DNA from: Nocardioidaceae bacterium
Lineage (GTDB): Bacteria > Actinomycetota > Actinomycetes > Propionibacteriales > Nocardioidaceae
Length of the DNA stretch: 64,000 bases
Reading direction: 5' to 3'
Assembly: GCA_030447805.1 (NCBI GenBank)
Contig: JAUJOE010000002.1
Span: forward strand, 344,868-408,867
The notes under the pieces were generated by a model, which saw only the letters and a list, made by a program, of their open reading frames with translations, ran no database searches and had not been told where the DNA came from. Of the stretch, positions 59,465-64,000 are shown one piece after another. Positions within the stretch are counted from its first letter, which is position 1, and each line of letters starts with the position of its first letter. The position numbers and the translations under genes are program-made.

Positions 59465-60223
59465 GTGCCCGACCAACCCGCTCAGCAGCCGCCTCCGGTG
59501 CAGAAGCTGCGGCTGCGGTACGCCAAGCGCGGTCGCCTCCGGTTCACCAGCCACCGCGATTTTGGCCGGGCCTTCGAGCGTGCGGTGCAGCGCGCTGGAG
59601 TTCCCATCGCGTACTCGTCCGGATTCAGTCCGCACCCGCGGATCTCCTATGCCAACGCCTCGCCGACCGGGGCCGCCAGCGAGGCGGAGTACCTGGAAAT
59701 CGGGGTGACGCGCGCGTGCGAGCCGGACGACGTACGACTGGCCCTCGATCGAGCCCTGCCCGACGGGCTCGACATCGTCGATGTGGTCGTAGCGCGGTCC
59801 GGGTCGCTCGCTGACCGGTTGGAGGCGTCGGTATGGCGGGTCGAACTGCCCGGGGTCGAAACCACCGCGGCACAAGAAGCGGTCGAGCGGTTCCTGGCCT
59901 GCGACCACCTCGAGGTCGAGCGGATGACAAAGCGCGGGATCCGGTCGTTCGACTGCCGGGCCGCCGTGGTGAGGCTGTCGACACGCGATGACGGTCGCCC
60001 CGGTGCAGAGTGTGCGATAATGGAGGCGGTCGTACGACACGGGACACCTGCTGTGCGACCCGACGACATCCTCGCCGGTCTTGTTGAGATTGCCGGGCTT
60101 GTGACGCCAGTACCACCGCTGCAAACGCGGCTGGCGCAAGGGCCGCTCGACCCAGAGACCGGCGACGTGGGTGACCCGCTCGAGTCTGACCGCGACGCGC
60201 CGACAATCGGCAGCGACCGCTGA
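59465..60223 (+). CDS. TIGR03936 family radical-SAM-associated protein (DUF2344)
   Basis: A 252-residue protein: 'LRLRYAKRGRLRFTSHRDFG' and 'IAYSSGFSPHPRISYANA' are the family signatures; 'EYLEIGV' follows. It is the usual partner of the TIGR03960 radical SAM protein and in some bacteria is fused to it; the partner lies 2.6 kb upstream here, separated by SRPBCC, MFS and membrane-protein genes. GTG start with TAGCGT (59453-59458) 6 nt upstream: leaderless. The C-terminal 20 residues are acidic and disordered. Confidence 0.9.
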   Translation: MPDQPAQQPPPVQKLRLRYAKRGRLRFTSHRDFGRAFERAVQRAGVPIAYSSGFSPHPRISYANASPTGAASEAEYLEIGVTRACEPDDVRLALDRALPDGLDIVDVVVARSGSLADRLEASVWRVELPGVETTAAQEAVERFLACDHLEVERMTKRGIRSFDCRAAVVRLSTRDDGRPGAECAIMEAVVRHGTPAVRPDDILAGLVEIAGLVTPVPPLQTRLAQGPLDPETGDVGDPLESDRDAPTIGSDR

Positions 60224-60424
60224 TCGACGAGAGCATTCGCTCACGGGTCACCCGATGGGGCGTTGTCGCCGCTCCTGCTGAGCCGAGACCATCCGGTCAG
60301 CCGCTCGCCGGAGCGCCACCGCAAGCTTGTGCTGCGAGTGCGTCACCGTATCGGTGAAGCGACTGGCAGCGAACCGACCGCCTCCGCGCGGCGCCCAGCG
60401 CCCGGAGGCGAGCAAGGAGCGCAC

Positions 60425-63211
60425 ATGCTCAACGACGACGTTTCGTCGGCAACCCCAGAGAGCCCAACATCACCCCCGGTGACTCCGGTACGCCGCTCCC
60501 GGCGCCGCGCCGCGAGCCGTCCCGCCGGACCTCCTGCTGCGCCGTCACCATCCGACAGCGGTTCGGCCACCTCCGTCAGTACGGGGGCATCCGACCAACA
60601 GCCCGGGGAGGAACCGACGCCGACAAGTTCCGCTCCGCCGCCGGTGACACAGCCACCGCAGCTGAGTCCCGACGGCTCTTCGCGGGAGCCGTCTGGACCG
60701 CCCGAGACTTCAGGACCGGCCGAGACCACCCAACCGGCTGAAACCTCGGTGACCACCTCCTCGTCGAGCGAGTTCCCCGGCGAGGAGCCGGCACCGTCAA
60801 CGCCGACGGCCAAGGCGCCGCGGAAGACGACGTCCCGCCGGTCCACGAAGAAGGCGCCGCCCGCGCAGCCGCTCGCCGACGAGCCGCCCGCCCAGTCGGC
60901 TCAGTCGGACGAGCGGCCTGCCGAGCCGCCCGCCCAGTCGGCTCAGTCGGACGAGCGGCCTGCCGAGCCACCCGTGACGGAGGAGGCGCGCGGTCGTTCG
61001 ACGCCGGCTTCAGTTCCGGCCTCCCCGGTCGCGCTGCTCTTCCAGCCTCCTCAGCCAGTATCTGACGCTGGCTCAGCAGACGCTCCGCAGGCCGCGCAAC
61101 CCTCGGGCACCGCCACAGACTCAACGGACTCCGCTCCCGTCGATACGGCCGATGGCGAGCCGACCGAGGAGACAACCAGCAACCGTCGTCGCCGATCCCG
61201 GGGAGGACGAAGCCGACGCAAGCCCGCTGGTGACGCCGACCCAGCCAAGTCAGCCGACTCGGGTGCCGACACCAGCGCCTCGCGTGGCGGAGTGAAGTCG
61301 GGGCCCGATGGTGACGCTGCGCCAAGCCCGAACTCGGCGCCCGACCAATCCGCCAAGAGCGCACAGACCAGCCCTGACAAGGCGGTCGACGGCGCCGACC
61401 GGCCCATCGACACCGACGACTCACCCTCGTCCTCCCGCCGACGCCGGCGTCGGCGCCGCGACGGCGACGAGGCTGCCGATGCAGTCGACGAGCCGACCAC
61501 CGTGGTCAAGGTGCGTGAGCCGCGCGCCAAGAAGGAGGCCATCACCAACGTTGAGGGGTCCACCCGGGTCGAGGCCAAGAAGCAGCGCCGGCGCGAGGGC
61601 CGAGACGCTGGCCGCAAGCGGCCGCCGATCCTCAGCGAGTCGGAGTTCCTGGCTCGCCGCGAGGCAGTCGACCGGGTGATGGCGATCCGACAGCGAGGCG
61701 AGACCACCCAGATCGGCGTACTCGAAGACGGCATGCTCGTCGAGCACTACGTCGCCATCGAGTCACAGAACTCCCTCATCGGCAACGTCTACCTCGGGCG
61801 GGTACAGAACGTGCTGCCCAGCATGGAGGCGGCCTTCATCGACATCGGCAAGGGGCGAAATGCCGTGCTGTACGCCGGGGAGGTTGACTGGGCGTTGCGT
61901 GGTGACACCAACCAGCCGCGCCGGATCGAGAACGCGCTCAAACCTGGCCAGGCAGTGCTGGTGCAGGTGACGAAGGACCCGGTCGGGCACAAGGGCGCCC
62001 GGCTCACCAGTCAGATCAGCCTGCCTGGCCGCTACCTCGTGTACGTTCCGGGCGGCGAGACGAGCGGTATCAGCCGCAAGCTGCCCGACACCGAGCGCAA
62101 CCGGCTCAAGAACGTCCTCAAGGACCTGGTGCCCGACGACGCCGGCGTCATCATCCGCACCGCCGCCGAGGGCACCAGCGAGGAGGAACTCACCCGTGAC
62201 GTCGCCAGGCTGACGGCGCGGTGGGACGACATCGAGAAGAAGTCCAAGAACGGCCAAGCCCCGGCGCTGTTGTACGGCGAGCCGGACACCACGCTCAAGG
62301 TGGTGCGCGACCTGTTCACCGAGGACTTCGGCAAGCTCGTCATCTCCGGTGACGACGCCTGGGACATGGTTGAGGCGTACGTCCGCCACGTGGCGCCTGA
62401 CTTGGAGGACCGGCTGGAGCGATACACCGGCGACGGCAGCGACAACGGGTCCGATCTGTTCGCGAACTACCGGATCGACGAGCAGATCGCCAAGGCTCTC
62501 GAGCGCAAGGTCTGGTTGCCGTCCGGCGGGTCGCTGGTGATCGACCGCACCGAGGCGATGACCGTCGTCGACGTCAACACCGGCAAGTTCACCGGGGCCG
62601 GAGGAAACCTCGAGCAGACGGTCACCAAGAACAACCTCGAGGCGGCTGAGGAGATCGTCCGACAGCTCCGCCTGCGCGACATCGGCGGCATCATCGTCGT
62701 CGACTTCATCGACATGGTGCTAGAAGAGAACCGCGACCTTGTCCTGCGGCGGCTGGTCGAGTGCCTGGGCCGCGACCGCACCCGCCATCAGGTCGCTGAG
62801 GTGACCTCGCTCGGTCTGGTGCAGATGACCCGCAAACGCATCAGCACCGGGCTCCTCGAGGCGTTCAGTGAGAACTGCGAGCACTGCAACGGCCGCGGAG
62901 TCGTGATCAAGCCCGAGCCAGTGGTCGACAACCCCGGTTCCGGCAACGGCAGCGGCGGCGGCAGTGGGACCGGCAGGAGCGGCCGGCGTGACAGCAGCGC
63001 CAACGATGGCAGCCGTGGGGGAACCGGCAGCCGCGCTGCCGCCAAGAGCGGCGCCCGAAGCAGCTCGAAGTCGAAGAACCAGCCCAGCGGTGCACCGAAC
63101 GACGGCGACAGCGCCCAGTCGAACGGTCGAAGCGAGGACACCCAGCCGGCGACCGCTGAGCAGTCGACGGCCGAGCCCGCTGCTTTGACCGAGGCGGGTG
63201 CCCGTCCCTAG
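60425..63211 (+). CDS. rne: Ribonuclease E/G family protein
   Basis: A 928-residue RNase E. Residues 1 to ~390 are disordered, Pro/Ser/Glu-rich, with a perfect 14-residue tandem repeat, then basic clusters ('RRRRRRRDGD' type). The catalytic half has the S1 domain ('LIGNVYLGRVQNVLPSMEAA', 'FIDIGKGRNAVLY'), the DNase-I-like catalytic aspartates ('VVDVNTGKFTG', 'IIVVDFIDM') and the zinc link 'CEHCNGRG'. A glycine/serine-rich tail follows. Starts 'MLNDDV' with AGGAG 7 nt before. It processes rRNA and tRNA and decays mRNA. The ~200 bp leader may hold autoregulatory RNA structure, as for other rne genes, but none was identified. Confidence 0.95.
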   Translation: MLNDDVSSATPESPTSPPVTPVRRSRRRAASRPAGPPAAPSPSDSGSATSVSTGASDQQPGEEPTPTSSAPPPVTQPPQLSPDGSSREPSGPPETSGPAETTQPAETSVTTSSSSEFPGEEPAPSTPTAKAPRKTTSRRSTKKAPPAQPLADEPPAQSAQSDERPAEPPAQSAQSDERPAEPPVTEEARGRSTPASVPASPVALLFQPPQPVSDAGSADAPQAAQPSGTATDSTDSAPVDTADGEPTEETTSNRRRRSRGGRSRRKPAGDADPAKSADSGADTSASRGGVKSGPDGDAAPSPNSAPDQSAKSAQTSPDKAVDGADRPIDTDDSPSSSRRRRRRRRDGDEAADAVDEPTTVVKVREPRAKKEAITNVEGSTRVEAKKQRRREGRDAGRKRPPILSESEFLARREAVDRVMAIRQRGETTQIGVLEDGMLVEHYVAIESQNSLIGNVYLGRVQNVLPSMEAAFIDIGKGRNAVLYAGEVDWALRGDTNQPRRIENALKPGQAVLVQVTKDPVGHKGARLTSQISLPGRYLVYVPGGETSGISRKLPDTERNRLKNVLKDLVPDDAGVIIRTAAEGTSEEELTRDVARLTARWDDIEKKSKNGQAPALLYGEPDTTLKVVRDLFTEDFGKLVISGDDAWDMVEAYVRHVAPDLEDRLERYTGDGSDNGSDLFANYRIDEQIAKALERKVWLPSGGSLVIDRTEAMTVVDVNTGKFTGAGGNLEQTVTKNNLEAAEEIVRQLRLRDIGGIIVVDFIDMVLEENRDLVLRRLVECLGRDRTRHQVAEVTSLGLVQMTRKRISTGLLEAFSENCEHCNGRGVVIKPEPVVDNPGSGNGSGGGSGTGRSGRRDSSANDGSRGGTGSRAAAKSGARSSSKSKNQPSGAPNDGDSAQSNGRSEDTQPATAEQSTAEPAALTEAGARP
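60881..60964 (+). repeat. 42-bp perfect tandem repeat inside rne
   Basis: Two identical units (60881-60922 and 60923-60964) encode EPPAQSAQSDERPA twice in the disordered N-terminal region. Exact identity implies a recent duplication that keeps the frame. Confidence 0.9.
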
Positions 63212-63313
63212 ACTGTGCGGTTGGCGCGTGGTTGCGCGCCGTGGTCCAGTCCAGCCAACGGGCCGGGGGCGTTCCCAGACCAGCCAGTTCCTACCGAAGA
63301 GAGTGAGTTCGCG

Positions 63314-63625
63314 GTGTACGCGATCGTGCGCAGTGGCGGCCTGCAACACAAGGTTGCCGTCGGCGACGTCATCGAGATCGACAAGGTGACGACCCCGACC
63401 GGCGAAAGCCTGTCGTTGCCGGCGCTGCTCCTCGTCGACGGAGACACCGTGACCTCAGACGCCGACACGCTGGCCAAGATCGACGTACAAGCTGAGGTGC
63501 TCGGCGCGACCAAGGGTCCCAAGATCCACATCATGAAGTTCAAGAACAAGACCGGCTACCGCAAGCGGCAGGGTCACCGTCAGCACTACACGCAGGTCAA
63601 AGTGACCGCGATCAACACCCAGTGA
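63314..63625 (+). CDS. rplU: 50S ribosomal protein L21
   Basis: A 103-residue L21: '[20 protein letters not shown]' at the start, '[20 protein letters not shown]' and '[16 protein letters not shown]' at the end, all typical. GTG at 63314 with GAGAG upstream. It binds 23S rRNA; rplU-rpmA follow rne as in most actinobacteria. Confidence 0.96.
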   Translation: MYAIVRSGGLQHKVAVGDVIEIDKVTTPTGESLSLPALLLVDGDTVTSDADTLAKIDVQAEVLGATKGPKIHIMKFKNKTGYRKRQGHRQHYTQVKVTAINTQ

Positions 63626-63645
63626 TTGAGGGCGAGAACTAGCCA

Positions 63646-64000
63646 TGGCACACAAGAAGGGTGCGGCCTCCACCAGGAACGGCCGCGACAGCAACGCCCA
63701 GCGTCTTGGCGTGAAGCGGTACGGCGGCCAGCTGGTCAATGCCGGTGAGATCATCGTCCGCCAGCGCGGCACCCACTTCCATCCCGGCACGAATGTCGGC
63801 CGCGGCGGTGACGACACCCTCTTCGCCTTGACCGCGGGCAACGTCGAGTTCGGCACCCGGCGTGGCCGGCGAGTCATCAACATCGTTCCCACCGCGGCGC
63901 CTGCCGCAACTGCTGCGCCTGTTGAGCCGGCGGATGCCGTCCCGTCAGTTGCGCGCTCTGTCGCCGGTGCCGCAGCAGAGGCCGTCACGTCGGTTGCGCG
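63646..64000 (+). CDS. rpmA: 50S ribosomal protein L27 with a C-terminal extension, cut by the window end
   Basis: Starts '[20 protein letters not shown]' and continues '[20 protein letters not shown]', '[20 protein letters not shown]', a complete L27 of about 85 residues whose N-terminus reaches the peptidyl-transferase centre. The frame does not stop there: at least 33 more residues, rich in Ala, Val and Pro ('[20 protein letters not shown]'), run to the window edge with an imperfect 'SVAR' repetition. This may be a real extension or a lost stop. Confidence 0.93.

Noticed and set aside
60224..60424. Structured rne leader as an autoregulatory RNA
   Set aside because: Expected from other bacteria, but no convincing stem-loop set could be drawn by eye; not reported as a feature.

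Overview
High-GC actinobacterial chromosome. The order ssb, ettA, thioesterase, truncated globin, ctaJ, pepN, mycothiol-type DsbA, rpiB, nei2, tRNA-Gly/tRNA-Pro, tig, clpP1-clpP2-clpX, valS, folC-DUF4233-ndk, mreBCD-mrdA-rodA, two radical-SAM tRNA/rRNA-region genes, rne, rplU, rpmA matches the conserved block known from Mycobacterium tuberculosis (about Rv2441c to Rv2478c) and other Actinomycetota. The mre/rod genes, mycothiol-type enzymes and a ClgR-like box fit a rod-shaped, mycothiol-using actinomycete; Propionibacteriales (Nocardioidaceae-like) is my best guess, made by inference and not firmly.

Layout. 1-3.6 kb: rhodanese with a palindromic promoter, TetR regulator, broken lipoprotein, ssb-like gene, decayed ORFs. 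3.7-15.3 kb: the conserved housekeeping and redox block. 15.3-22.1 kb: GGDEF/EAL protein, MFS transporter, AlkZ/YcaQ-like winged-helix protein, DinB, GNAT and a P-loop kinase-like gene. 22.2-28.15 kb: a decayed integrated element bounded by a tRNA-Gly gene and a 40-bp copy of its 3' half; it holds IS1380 and IS110 remnants, a SigE-type sigma/membrane protein pair and mazEF. 28.3-35 kb: GNAT, tRNA-Pro, tig, Nudix, clp genes. 35-40.1 kb: secreted protein, ECF sigma, anti-sigma, ABC exporter with a decayed second permease. 40.2-43.6 kb: vapBC and an srsABC-like phenolic-lipid cluster (type III PKS, methyltransferase, flavin hydroxylase). 43.8-64 kb: valS, folC, ndk, mre/rod, radical-SAM pair, rne, rplU, rpmA.

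Two things cut across the annotation. First, many conserved and essential genes (ettA, tig, valS, mreB, pepN, the TIGR03960 gene) are split by one-base indels, often in G or C runs; this looks like sequencing or assembly error, so 'pseudogene' calls outside the integrated element should be read with caution. Second, two families of short intergenic palindromes recur: one with TTGTCAG/CTGACAA arms (four copies, 44-46 bp arm to arm) and one with AGATCCGACG/CGTCGGATCT-like arms around an invariant 24-bp core (five copies, four of them bracketing valS in pairs). These are the strongest unexplained structures in the window. A third recurring pattern is leaderless promoters: TANNNT 6-8 nt before an ATG or GTG in front of at least fifteen genes, which helped choose start codons.
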